In this document: in pieces, positions 49,316 to 57,688 of the stretch | Position numbering within the stretch: the first letter of the stretch is position 1 | Layout: each line of letters starts with the position of its first letter | Assembly (NCBI RefSeq): GCF_900155385.1 | Contig: NZ_LT699745.1 | Span: 1,767,561 to 1,831,560, forward strand | DNA length: 64,000 bases | Direction: 5' to 3' | Source of the DNA: Vreelandella massiliensis | Lineage (GTDB): Bacteria; Pseudomonadota; Gammaproteobacteria; Pseudomonadales; Halomonadaceae | The notes under the pieces: generated by a model | The model's input: only the letters and a program-made list of their open reading frames with translations | Told to the model about the DNA's origin: nothing | The model's database searches: none | Made by a program: the position numbers and the translations under genes

Positions 49316-49581
49316 GTGGGAGCCGACACCTCATCGTCCTTCCCCCAACTGACCAGCCACTGCTCCACTTCGTCAGCAGTGACATGCAAACCAGTTGCTT
49401 GGTATTCCTCCCAAGCTTTGAGAGTATCCTGCTTAAAAGCCTCGCGTCTTTCCTCACGTTCTATGTACTGCTCAATAGCATCACGCATAAGCCAGTGTGC
49501 CGATCGCTGTCGGGCTTCAGCCAGATGCTGCACTCTTTCTTTCAGCGCATCGTCGAGTTTGATGGATGTTGGTTTTGCCAT
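49303..49581 (-). CDS. CopG/ParD-type antitoxin (toxin partner disrupted)
   Basis: A 92-residue ribbon-helix-helix protein (TSIKLDDALKERVQHLAEA, RSAHWLMRDAIEQYIEREE) with a C-terminal toxin-binding arm. GGAGAT precedes the ATG. Its last 13 bases overlap the toxin start, the usual coupling for parDE. The antitoxin itself is intact. Confidence 0.88.
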   Translation of the reverse strand: MAKPTSIKLDDALKERVQHLAEARQRSAHWLMRDAIEQYIEREERREAFKQDTLKAWEEYQATGLHVTADEVEQWLVSWGKDDEVSAPTCHR

Positions 49582-49694
49582 GCCGATCTCCGCAGCAAAA
49601 GGTAATACCTATAACTACTTTAGGCTGTTTCAGCTACGCTGTCGACGGCCACGCAGAAGCAAAAATCCCTTTATGTTTCCCTGCCATTGACGAG

Positions 49695-49737
49695 GCAATG
49701 CGATTGCATTACCTTAAGTGCATTACTTCTGCATTGC
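49695..49737 (+). promoter_or_regulatory. Repeated GCATTAC sites before prlF
   Basis: GCATTAC at 49706-49712 and 49720-49726 and GCATTGC at 49731-49737 are direct repeats; GCAATGC at 49695-49701 is the inverted form. Their position 18-60 bases before prlF suggests an autoregulatory operator for the PrlF-YhaV complex. The remainder of 49582-49754 is the intergenic region between two divergent toxin-antitoxin operons. Confidence 0.4.
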
Positions 49738-49754
49738 CACTGTACGGGCCAATC

Positions 49755-50087
49755 ATGAACACGACCATTGAGGATGACTCCACCCTGACGGATCGCTACC
49801 AGACGACCATTCCGGCATCGGTTCGTCGTGTGCTGAAGCTGAAACGTCGCGATCGGATTCACTACGTGATTCGCCCCAATGGGGAAGTGGTGCTCACTCG
49901 CGCCCGCGATGAGCACAGCCAAGATCCCGTGATGACCAGCTTCCTGGCCTTCCTAGAGCGCGATCTGCAGGAGCACCCGGAAAATATTCGTCCTGTCACT
50001 GCAAGCACCTTTGCCGAGGCCGAACGCCTGACGGCAGGCATTGAGGTCGATCTCGATGAGGAACTGCCAGAAGACGACGACACATGA
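49755..50087 (+). CDS. prlF: PrlF (SohA) antitoxin, AbrB fold
   Basis: A 110-residue protein from ATG 49755, with a swapped-hairpin AbrB domain (STLTDRYQTTIPASVRRVLKL, DRIHYVIRPNGEVVLTRA) and an acidic tail (DLDEELPEDDDT). It neutralises YhaV and represses the operon in E. coli. It overlaps yhaV by four bases (ATGA). Confidence 0.92.
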   Translation: MNTTIEDDSTLTDRYQTTIPASVRRVLKLKRRDRIHYVIRPNGEVVLTRARDEHSQDPVMTSFLAFLERDLQEHPENIRPVTASTFAEAERLTAGIEVDLDEELPEDDDT

Positions 50088-50581
50088 GTCCACTGGAGAT
50101 AAACGGATGGACGATCTACGCACATCCGCTATTCCTTGAGCAGGTCGATGCGCTCACCAATAAGGTAAAGCAACTCCAGGAAAAGGATCCACTCGGATAT
50201 CACAGCAAACCGGCCACCAAGCGTCTGGCGGCGATTGTGAAGCTGGCCAAGAACGACATTCCACAGGATCCGGCAGGCCCTCAGTATCGCCAAGGAAACA
50301 CCCTCGGGTCTGAGCACACCCATTGGTGCCGGGCAAAGTTCTATCAGCAGTACCGGCTATTCTTTCGCTACGACCTTGCGAGCAAGATCCTCATCTACGC
50401 CTGGGTCAACGACGAATCCACCAAGCGAGCCTATGACAGCAAACAAGATGCTTACACTATCTTCCGCAAGATGCTCAAGAACGGTAATCCACCGGATAGC
50501 TGGAATGATCTGTGGAGAGCGGCCATCAGTGATGGCGAAAATATCAAAGCGCTTCTGGGGGCAGAGGATGATGAGCCTTAA
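50084..50581 (+). CDS. yhaV: YhaV ribosome-dependent RNase toxin
   Basis: A 165-residue protein matching YhaV: INGWTIYAHPLFLEQVDAL, FYQQYRLFFRYDLASKILIY, WVNDESTKRAYDSKQDAY, MLKNGNPPDSWNDLW. Toxin of the PrlF-YhaV module. Complete. Confidence 0.93.
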   Translation: MSPLEINGWTIYAHPLFLEQVDALTNKVKQLQEKDPLGYHSKPATKRLAAIVKLAKNDIPQDPAGPQYRQGNTLGSEHTHWCRAKFYQQYRLFFRYDLASKILIYAWVNDESTKRAYDSKQDAYTIFRKMLKNGNPPDSWNDLWRAAISDGENIKALLGAEDDEP

Positions 50582-50693
50582 TTTCGACATGCTGGGATTG
50601 GCACCTCGTAATCGTCCCCATTAGCCGGCCACGTCATCAGCGGTCACGTGCAAGCCGGTTACTGGTCTAGCGAGCGGTTATGCGGATTTTCGC

Positions 50694-50726
50694 TAAAACC
50701 CCGCCCAGCGATATAGCCGGGCGAGG
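50694..50726 (-). terminator. Terminator after tsdA
   Basis: CCCCGCCCAGC (50699-50709) pairs with GCCGGGCGAGG (50716-50726) allowing two wobble pairs and is followed by four T on the minus strand. Confidence 0.65.
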
Positions 50727-50760
50727 CTGGAGCTACAAAGCGCCTTTTTAACTGTACGGC

Positions 50761-51813
50761 TCACTCTTCTAGGTCTTCAAAACGCGGCACGCCGACGTTC
50801 CAGGGTTTGATCTCATCGCCTTTTTCACCCCAGTTGGCATGATCGCCGAGGCGGTGGCCATCGTGCTCGCGCACTTGGCCGTAGCTTGAGTTTTTGTGGA
50901 AGGTCGGGCCGAACTTCTCCAGCACCTCATCGACGCTGCCGTCGTAGCGCGGATCCTGTGGGCGCTCTTGCTGGGTCATGTAGAGCGCTACATCCCACGC
51001 TTCTTGGTCGGATAGCGAGAGCGGCTGCCCCAGTGGCATGTTGTTCTTGATAAACCCGGCCGCGGTGTGCGTGCGCACAATACCGGCACCCCAGTTATTC
51101 GAGCCGTCGCCCCAGAGGGCCGGAAAGACATACTCGCCATCCTCGTAGTGACCCGAGCCATCTTCCTGGTGGCAAATCGCGCACTGCTCCTGATAAACCG
51201 CTTCCCCGCGGGCATAGCTGAGTTCCGCCGGGCGCTCCGGAGCGGGGAAGCCACGGCCGTAAATCGGCTGATCGGGGTAGACCGGTGCGCCAGTGGCCAG
51301 CCAGCGGTGATACGCCGAGAGTGCCAACATATCATCGCTGCCATACTCAGGCGGGGTGCCGTTCATCGAGTAAGCAAAACAGCCGGCGATGCGCTCTTCC
51401 AGGTTGTTGACGTGCTGGTTTTTGCCGCGGAAGTTCGGCAAGGTCACCGCCGCGGGCCATACCGGCGCGCTAAACGGCTGGCGGCCTTCACCCAGGTGAC
51501 AGCTTGAACAGTTCATGTCATTGAAGACGTTTTCACCTCGAAGCTGCTGGGTATCGGTGAAAAGCGCATAGCCGCGCCGAATGACGTTTTTGAGTTCGGG
51601 GTGAAGGTCGGAGGCTTCCAGATCCGCCATGGTCGGGGGCACATGCACCAGCTCACCCTCCTTGGGTGCCGGGTAGCCCAACTCGACCAAATTTTGATAA
51701 GGCATCGCTTGGCTCTGCGCGTTGTCACTCTGCGCCTGGGCGGTGACGACGCCCACACCGACGATAGAGGCGCTAACGACCGCCAGCGCAAGGCTTTTTT
51801 TACCCATTACCAT
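50761..51813 (-). CDS. tsdA: Thiosulfate dehydrogenase TsdA, dihaem cytochrome c
   Basis: A 350-residue exported protein with a signal peptide (to about residue 28). Haem sites: CSSCH (about 102-106) and CAICH (about 211-215). The unusual axial Cys of TsdA is present in EERIAGCFAYSMNG. GRGFPAPERPAEL, YVFPALWGDGSNNWGAGI and FIKNNMPLGQP also match. TsdA joins two thiosulfates to tetrathionate, or runs in reverse. Start at ATG 51813 after GGAGG; three bases after the tsdB stop. Confidence 0.9.
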   Translation of the reverse strand: MVMGKKSLALAVVSASIVGVGVVTAQAQSDNAQSQAMPYQNLVELGYPAPKEGELVHVPPTMADLEASDLHPELKNVIRRGYALFTDTQQLRGENVFNDMNCSSCHLGEGRQPFSAPVWPAAVTLPNFRGKNQHVNNLEERIAGCFAYSMNGTPPEYGSDDMLALSAYHRWLATGAPVYPDQPIYGRGFPAPERPAELSYARGEAVYQEQCAICHQEDGSGHYEDGEYVFPALWGDGSNNWGAGIVRTHTAAGFIKNNMPLGQPLSLSDQEAWDVALYMTQQERPQDPRYDGSVDEVLEKFGPTFHKNSSYGQVREHDGHRLGDHANWGEKGDEIKPWNVGVPRFEDLEE

Positions 51814-51815
51814 GA

Positions 51816-52478
51816 TCACTCCTCCCCTTCTGCGCTAACGGTTTGGCTGGCGTACCAGGCCGCGACCGCTTCGATATCGTCGTCGCTCATGCGCTTGGCA
51901 ATGGCCCCCATCAAGTTCTGCGGGTCGTTGGAACGCTCGTCATTCTTCCAAGCATGCAGCTGGGTGCGAATATACCCCGCGTGTTGACTCGCTATCCCCG
52001 GGAAGTCGCTACCGACCCCTGTGCCGCCAGGACCGTGGCAGCTTTTGCACGACACAATGTACTGATCCCAGTCGCCCCGGTTGGCAAGCTGCTCACCACG
52101 CGTGAGCTCTGCCTCTGACGCGCTCTCACCTCCGCCAGCGGGAGTCACCGGCATCTGGCTGTAGTACGCGGCCACATCGGCAATTTGTTGCTCATTGAGC
52201 ATGTTGGCGAAGGGCATCATGCTGGCGTTTTGACGGCGTCCGGCTTTAAAGTCATGCAGCTGCTTTTCAATATAGCCGGCATCCAGGCCGGCCAAGCGCG
52301 GCCACGACTCACCCTTGGGCACGTTCATGCCGCTGCCGTTGGCTTGGTGACAGGCGGTGCAGGTGGCCGCAGCCGCCTGCCCGCGCTCTGGGTCGCCTGG
52401 CTCAACGGCGAGCGCGTTGCCAGCGTATAAACCGGCGCCAAGTAGCAGGCCTAGCCCGCCTAATATCCTCTTGCTCAT
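51816..52478 (-). CDS. tsdB: TsdB, c4-type dihaem cytochrome partner of TsdA
   Basis: A 220-residue exported dihaem cytochrome c4 (CTACH near residue 40 and CKSCH near 143, each with a distal Met). It follows the histidine kinase after 30 bases and precedes tsdA, the usual tsdBA order; it accepts electrons from TsdA and passes them to a terminal oxidase. Confidence 0.87.
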   Translation of the reverse strand: MSKRILGGLGLLLGAGLYAGNALAVEPGDPERGQAAAATCTACHQANGSGMNVPKGESWPRLAGLDAGYIEKQLHDFKAGRRQNASMMPFANMLNEQQIADVAAYYSQMPVTPAGGGESASEAELTRGEQLANRGDWDQYIVSCKSCHGPGGTGVGSDFPGIASQHAGYIRTQLHAWKNDERSNDPQNLMGAIAKRMSDDDIEAVAAWYASQTVSAEGEE

Positions 52479-52508
52479 CACGGATTCCCCTTTATGTTGT
52501 CGTTATCC

Positions 52509-53879
52509 TTAAGCCGTTTTTAACCGCTTAAGGTCGTTGGCCAGCGCCGGCTCACGTGAAGCCTTAGCGCTCGCTGGCACAATGAATTCCACCGTCAGGC
52601 CTGCCCCCTCCTGGCTTTCAAGCACCAGGCGAGCGCCAAAGCGCTCGGCAATGGCGGCCACAATGGCGAGCCCGAGCCCGCTGCCTTGCTGCTTGCTCGC
52701 ACGCCAAAAACGCTCAGTTAGTTGGTCGAGCATATCCTGTGAGATGCCCGGTCCTTGGTCGCTTACGCAAAAAGCCACGGCTTGCTCGGCCTCGACCCAT
52801 CGGGCACTCACGGTGACGGGTTGGTCCTGCGGGCCGTGGCGCAAGGCGTTATCGAGCACATTACGCAGGGCGGTAATCGCCAATTCACGCGGCATCTGCA
52901 GCACCGCTTGCGGCCAGCGCTCGGGCAATAAAAACCGCTGTATTGGGTCGGCATTGGTGTCGGCAATCGCGCAGGTGACGATATCGGCCACATCGCTGAC
53001 CTCACCGTCATCAAAGCGCAAACGCCCTTCCACGCGCGCCAGGGTCAAAAGCTGGTCGAGGGTGCGGCTTAAACGGACAACTCCCTCTTCCGCCTGGGTT
53101 ATGGCGTCAATCGCCGCGGCCCCTTCGACCCTGCGGGCCACTTGCAGGTGGGTTTTAATCGCGGTCAGCGGGGTGCGCAGCTCGTGGGCGGCGTCGTTGG
53201 TAAAGCGCTGCTCGCGTATGATGGCCTGCTGTACCCGTGCCAAAAGGCCGTTTAGCGTCTCAATCAAAGGACGGATTTCAGCCGGCATGGCGTATGTCGT
53301 TACCGGTGCAAGGGCATCCGGGTGGCGGCGTGATAGCGATTCGCGCAGACGCGTCAGGGGAGCCAACCCGCGCCAAAGCACCAGCCAAACCACTGTTAGA
53401 CTCCCGACCAGTGCCACAACAAAAGGCACCACCGCCACCTGGATCACGTCCGACAGCAGCATGTCGCGCTCATCCATGCGGTCAGCGGTGGTGATGGTGA
53501 GACCACCGCGCTCATAGGTAAACACACGCCAGGTCATACCGCCCTCTCGGCGATAGGCATGACCACGCTCCCCCGGCATGAGCACCTGCTCCATGTCGGT
53601 ATGGGTGCGCGCCACGATTTCACCGCGCGGCGAATGCACCTGGCACGCAAGCCCTTCAATCGGGGGAATTGATAGGGCGCGCTGATCGGCTTGCGCCCAC
53701 ACGTCGGTCGGCAGCTGCAGCATTAAGCCTGCGACCATGCGCGCTGACTGGGCTAAACGCTGATCCAGCGTTTCCACCACCTTGTTTTCCAAATCCTGCA
53801 TCAACCACGCCGCCGCACTGCCCCAAAGAAGCGAAAGGGTTAATCCAAGCGTCAACAGCAGGCGCGCGCGCAAACTCAT
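52509..53879 (-). CDS. Sensor histidine kinase, QseC-like
   Basis: A 456-residue kinase: two membrane helices (about 7-27 and 147-170), a periplasmic sensor of about 120 residues, a HAMP-like linker, HELRTPLTAIKTHL with the phospho-accepting H232, and ATP-binding boxes (NVLDNALRHG, VSDQGPGIS, GSGLGLAIV). It overlaps its response regulator by four bases and is followed by tsdBA. Confidence 0.9.
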   Translation of the reverse strand: MSLRARLLLTLGLTLSLLWGSAAAWLMQDLENKVVETLDQRLAQSARMVAGLMLQLPTDVWAQADQRALSIPPIEGLACQVHSPRGEIVARTHTDMEQVLMPGERGHAYRREGGMTWRVFTYERGGLTITTADRMDERDMLLSDVIQVAVVPFVVALVGSLTVVWLVLWRGLAPLTRLRESLSRRHPDALAPVTTYAMPAEIRPLIETLNGLLARVQQAIIREQRFTNDAAHELRTPLTAIKTHLQVARRVEGAAAIDAITQAEEGVVRLSRTLDQLLTLARVEGRLRFDDGEVSDVADIVTCAIADTNADPIQRFLLPERWPQAVLQMPRELAITALRNVLDNALRHGPQDQPVTVSARWVEAEQAVAFCVSDQGPGISQDMLDQLTERFWRASKQQGSGLGLAIVAAIAERFGARLVLESQEGAGLTVEFIVPASAKASREPALANDLKRLKTA

Positions 53880-54577
53880 GACGACGGCGTCCTTCTATTT
53901 TCTGAATTCCCCACCTCATCGGGCTTACCCAGCCGGTAACCCAAGCCACGCACGGTCTCGATAACACCGCTCCCGAGCTTGCGCCGCAGATGGTGGATAT
54001 GCACGTTAAGGGCATTGCTTTCGACATCGTCGTTCATGCCGTAGAGGCTGTCTTTCAGCTGATCGGCGGTTAATACGCTGCGCGGGGCGTATAAAAAGGC
54101 TTCCAGCAACACCAGCTCACGACGAGAAAGCGCGACCACCTCCCCTTCCACGCTGACTTGTCTTGACGCCGGATCCAGCGACAGCGCGCCGTGAGTCATC
54201 ACTCCGCTGCTACGCCCCGCCGCACGCCTAAGCAGGGCGTAAAGCCGTGCGACCAGTTCATCCAGGTCGAACGGCTTTACCAGATAATCGTCCGCCCCGC
54301 CCTGCAAGCCATCCACACGATCTCGCACGGCATCGCGTGCAGTGAGAATCAGCACCGGCGTTTCCACACCGCAGCGACGCCACTCTGCCAAGAGCTGGAG
54401 TCCGTCACCCTCGGGCATACCACGATCAAGAATCACAGCGTCAGTGGTCACGGATTCCAAGGCCTGGCGCGCTGCTTGCAGGGTTGACACGTGATCCACG
54501 ACAAAGTCGTAGGTCATTAACCCGGCCCGAATCCCCGAAGCCACCAGCGCATCATCTTCCACCAGCAATATATGCAT
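53876..54577 (-). CDS. OmpR-family response regulator, QseB/PmrA-like
   Basis: A 233-residue regulator from ATG 54577 (AGGAA upstream). Receiver domain: MHILLVEDDALV, phospho-acceptor D51 (VILDRGMPEGDG), Lys in YLVKPFDLDEL. Winged-helix DNA-binding domain: LSRRELVLLEAFL, NALNVHIHHLRRKL, VIETVRGLGYRL. First gene of a likely four-gene operon ending in tsdA. Confidence 0.92.
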   Translation of the reverse strand: MHILLVEDDALVASGIRAGLMTYDFVVDHVSTLQAARQALESVTTDAVILDRGMPEGDGLQLLAEWRRCGVETPVLILTARDAVRDRVDGLQGGADDYLVKPFDLDELVARLYALLRRAAGRSSGVMTHGALSLDPASRQVSVEGEVVALSRRELVLLEAFLYAPRSVLTADQLKDSLYGMNDDVESNALNVHIHHLRRKLGSGVIETVRGLGYRLGKPDEVGNSENRRTPSS

Positions 54578-54617
54578 AACGGTTCCTTTGCTATAACGTT
54601 CAGCATGACAAGGCCGC

Positions 54618-54634
54618 ATTAACCGAATGTTAAA
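54618..54634 (-). promoter_or_regulatory. PmrA/QseB-type tandem half-sites
   Basis: The minus strand reads TTTAAC-ATTCG-GTTAAT, two half-sites with a five-base gap like the PmrA/QseB box YTTAAK-N5-YTTAAK, 41 bases before the response regulator. It suggests autoregulation. Confidence 0.45.
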
Positions 54635-54661
54635 AACGCCCGCGCAGTGAACGATAAGGAC

Positions 54662-54696
54662 AAAAAAACCCCTTGCCAGCGCCGCCGACAAGGGGA
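54662..54696 (-). terminator. Terminator of the sulfur operon
   Basis: CCCCTTG (54669-54675) pairs with CAAGGGG (54689-54695) and is followed by seven T on the minus strand, 23 bases beyond the DUF6691 stop. It separates the sulfur operon from the two-component/tsdBA operon. Confidence 0.85.
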
Positions 54697-54718
54697 AAGT
54701 AAAACGAACGTCTAGGCG

Positions 54719-55126
54719 TTAGCGCGTGAGAGCCCGCGCGCCAAACCAGCCCACCACCATCGCGATTAACATGGCGGCAAGCGGTAGTGTCAGACCCGCC
54801 ACCGAGGCGATGGCCGGACCTGGGCAGTACCCCGACAACCCCCAGCCGATGCCAAACAGCGCCGCCCCACCGAGGAGCTTGATGTCCAGGTCTTGCTTGG
54901 TCGGCAGTTGGAAGCGTTCGCCAAGCAAAGGGGCCGAGCGCTTAAACACCAGGCGATAACCGATAAAGCTGGTCACCACGGCCCCGCCAAGGACAAACAT
55001 CAGCGTGGGATCCCACGCCCCGGCAATGTCCAAAAACCCCAGCACCCGAGCCGGGTCGGTCATCCCCGAAACGGCGAGCCCGAGCCCAAACAGTAAGCCG
55101 GCGATATAGCCCATTACGCTTTTCAT
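54719..55126 (-). CDS. YeeE/YedE-like membrane protein (DUF6691)
   Basis: A 135-residue protein with four helices and the conserved GWGLSGYCPGPAIAS motif with Cys, typical of the short partner in split YeeE/YedE sulfur-transport pairs. The other half may be the gene at 58296-58754. YeeE/YedE proteins import thiosulfate or related sulfur species in characterised cases. Confidence 0.85.
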   Translation of the reverse strand: MKSVMGYIAGLLFGLGLAVSGMTDPARVLGFLDIAGAWDPTLMFVLGGAVVTSFIGYRLVFKRSAPLLGERFQLPTKQDLDIKLLGGAALFGIGWGLSGYCPGPAIASVAGLTLPLAAMLIAMVVGWFGARALTR

Positions 55127-55196
55127 TTTCCCTACTCCTTCGCTGCTTTCTCTTTCAGTGCGTTTTGAATGCCTTTTGGCGTTCGTTTATGTGTTC

Positions 55197-56243
55197 TCAA
55201 CCGCCGTTCACCGCGTTGACTAACAGCAACACGACCCCAAAAAAGTAGAGCACGGTGATGGCGACACTCTCCGCGCCGATGCGCCCAAGCCCCCGCTCCT
55301 GGCGCCGGATGAGCCCCATCATCAAAATGCTCGACATCACCAACGTCAGCGTTAACCACAGCGTCACTTCCGCGGTCATGGTGTGGTAGATCGAGCCCGG
55401 GCGGTAAGCAATATCCGAGGCGGCGGTGAAGAGCGTATCAAAGGCGTTGCCGCCGATAATGCCGCCCACGGCCAGGGTAAGCGCCCCACGGCGCACCGCC
55501 GCCACCGAGGTCACAAGCTCGGGGATCGACGTGCTGACGGCGGTCAACAGCACGCCCACCGCCGTTTGCGACAACCCCGTTTTGAGCGCGATATTGCTGG
55601 CCGCGGGCTCCAGCAGCCAGCCGGCAACCCCAAGTCCGCCCATCAACAATAAAAAGGTCACGGCAAGTCTTGGCAGCGATGGCATGGCGCTGGTGTCATC
55701 GGGAGTATCTTCCCGCGTCTCCATGGTCATCAACGGGCGCCACATGGGCGCCGAACGCGCTCCTCTGACCATATAGATGCCATAGACATACAGCGCAAAC
55801 AGCAAGGGCGTGACCGGGTGAACGCCCCACATCGTGATATCGGGCAGCGTCGGAGTGAGCAGGATAATGCCGAGCAGCGTGATCAACAGGGCATTCTGCA
55901 GCATATTGGGCACCGACGCGGCGGCGTGCTCCAAGTTGGCGCGCCGATAGGCGAGATCGGCCACCACCAGAAAGAGCGTCTGCACGGCAATCCCGCCGAG
56001 GGCATTGCTCACGGCAAGCTCCGGATGGTTGTTCCAGGCGGCGGTGACCGACAGCACGGAGCCGGCAAGCGACGTCGAGGCCCCGAGCAGCAAGGCGCCC
56101 GCCACCGCTTCGCCAATGCCGGTGCGATCCGCCAGCTGATCCACCACCCGCGTGATCCATGTGCCCAAGACGGCGATGGCCAGCGCACACCCGGCAAAGA
56201 CCAGAATGCTGTCGAATAGCGACCAGCTATTAGGGTCAAGCAT
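55197..56243 (-). CDS. Ca2+/Na+ exchanger-superfamily membrane protein
   Basis: A 348-residue protein with about ten helices and the two inverted alpha-repeats of the family ([14 protein letters not shown] and [19 protein letters not shown] and GGNAFDTLF). The glutamate of the first repeat is replaced by Leu-Ala (STSLAGS rather than xTSxPE), so ion selectivity may differ. It sits in the sulfur operon; a link is unknown. Confidence 0.8.
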   Translation of the reverse strand: MLDPNSWSLFDSILVFAGCALAIAVLGTWITRVVDQLADRTGIGEAVAGALLLGASTSLAGSVLSVTAAWNNHPELAVSNALGGIAVQTLFLVVADLAYRRANLEHAAASVPNMLQNALLITLLGIILLTPTLPDITMWGVHPVTPLLFALYVYGIYMVRGARSAPMWRPLMTMETREDTPDDTSAMPSLPRLAVTFLLLMGGLGVAGWLLEPAASNIALKTGLSQTAVGVLLTAVSTSIPELVTSVAAVRRGALTLAVGGIIGGNAFDTLFTAASDIAYRPGSIYHTMTAEVTLWLTLTLVMSSILMMGLIRRQERGLGRIGAESVAITVLYFFGVVLLLVNAVNGG

Positions 56244-56297
56244 GGCCAATATGCCCTTTTAACTCACTCAAACACGACGATAACGGCAACGCCATAC

Positions 56298-57659
56298 TCA
56301 AAAACCGGCCGCGTTAAGAAGCGGCGAAAGGTCGAGCCGCCCAAAGCGCCGACACTGCGCTTGCCACTGCTCGGCCGGGCTTTGTCTTTCTTCGACAAGG
56401 TGCTCAAGAGGCTTAAGATAGACCGTCTCGTCGGTGTGATGCGCATTGCCTTTACGGCGCCGTTCAAGCCCTGCTCGTGCCAGGGTGAGCGTGTACTCAA
56501 GCGCCTCGCCCAGCGAATCGGCACGGTACATACCCCTTACCGGTACCGCCGAGCTCTCACTCATCGTCATGCTTGGGAGACGGTGGCGCAGTTCATTGAA
56601 CACGGCGGCTTCGCCACCCTCGATGAAGGCAAGGGCCGCATCAAGCGAGCTTTCGTCATAAAGAATACCGGTCCAGAAGGCGGCCAGGGCCATGCTCTGC
56701 TCAAGGGGGAGGGTATCGTTGCCCCGCAGCTCAATGCGCTCTTTTAAGCGCACCTCAAACATCAAGGTATTGAGGTGGGCTCGCCAATCCGAAAGCGTCG
56801 GCCTTTCGCCAGCAAGCTCGGGTAGGCGCCCGTTGAGCATGTCGGCAAAAAAATGTCCAGCAAGGTCCACATGAGCGTCGTCGCGCTTCACTGAGTACAT
56901 CGGCACCTCAACGGCTCTGCGCACGTAGCGGGCAAAGCTGAGCTCCGGTGACAACGCCAGGGGCAGCACGCCGCAGCGGGCCGAGTCGGTATGCAGCCAA
57001 ACGTAGTTACGATAGGACGAAAAGCCGCTATCCCGCCCATCAGCAAAGGGCGAGTTCGCCATGGCCAGCATGACCAAGGGTTGCAACGCCGTCGCCACGC
57101 GCACCTTGGCCGCCATGTCCGCTTCGCTTTGGTAATCAAAATTCAGCTGAAAAGCGCAGCAGCGGCGCATCATATCAAGACCATGCACTCCGACACGCGG
57201 CATATAGCGGCGCATAATGTGGTAGCGGTCATGGGGCATCCACTCCCCTGCGTCCCGGGACCACTGCGGCGCGAACCCCAGCGCCATGACGCCAAGATCC
57301 ATGTCCGCGCTCAGCTTGGCGAGGCGCTGACGATGCGCGCGCATTTCGTCGTACACGCCGTGCAGATCCGGCCATGGGCTTCCGGAAAGCTCTAGCTGGC
57401 CGGCAGGCTCCAAAGTGATGGCCGCCTTATCGCGCTTAAGACCTACCAGTGCCTCACGCTGATAGACCCCTTCCCAGCCCTGGCGCTGAAGGCTGGATAA
57501 AAGCGCGTGGATGCTGCACTCACCGTCGTAGGGGAGCGGTGCTTGAGTTTGGCGCGAGAAGATAAACGCCTCGTGCTCGACACCAATCAGGCAGTGGTCA
57601 TGAGGCTTGCACTGCGCTGCCAAATCCTCAACCAGCGCCTCCTCATCTTTTACCTGCAT
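56298..57659 (-). CDS. Glutamate-cysteine ligase, plant/alphaproteobacterial type
   Basis: A 453-residue GCS2-type ligase. Seen: GVEHEAFIFS, VTLEPAGQLELSGSP-like ITLEPAGQLELSGSP, RYHIMRRYMPRVGVHGLDMM, QLNFDYQSEADM, LANSPF-like MANSPFADG. These are hallmarks of class III enzymes, unrelated in sequence to the class I GshA at 21.6-23.3 kb. In the sulfur operon it would supply glutathione for persulfide handling; inferred from context. Confidence 0.88.
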   Translation of the reverse strand: MQVKDEEALVEDLAAQCKPHDHCLIGVEHEAFIFSRQTQAPLPYDGECSIHALLSSLQRQGWEGVYQREALVGLKRDKAAITLEPAGQLELSGSPWPDLHGVYDEMRAHRQRLAKLSADMDLGVMALGFAPQWSRDAGEWMPHDRYHIMRRYMPRVGVHGLDMMRRCCAFQLNFDYQSEADMAAKVRVATALQPLVMLAMANSPFADGRDSGFSSYRNYVWLHTDSARCGVLPLALSPELSFARYVRRAVEVPMYSVKRDDAHVDLAGHFFADMLNGRLPELAGERPTLSDWRAHLNTLMFEVRLKERIELRGNDTLPLEQSMALAAFWTGILYDESSLDAALAFIEGGEAAVFNELRHRLPSMTMSESSAVPVRGMYRADSLGEALEYTLTLARAGLERRRKGNAHHTDETVYLKPLEHLVEERQSPAEQWQAQCRRFGRLDLSPLLNAAGF

Positions 57660-57688
57660 TTAACACCGCCCCCATTGATGGCCTCCAT

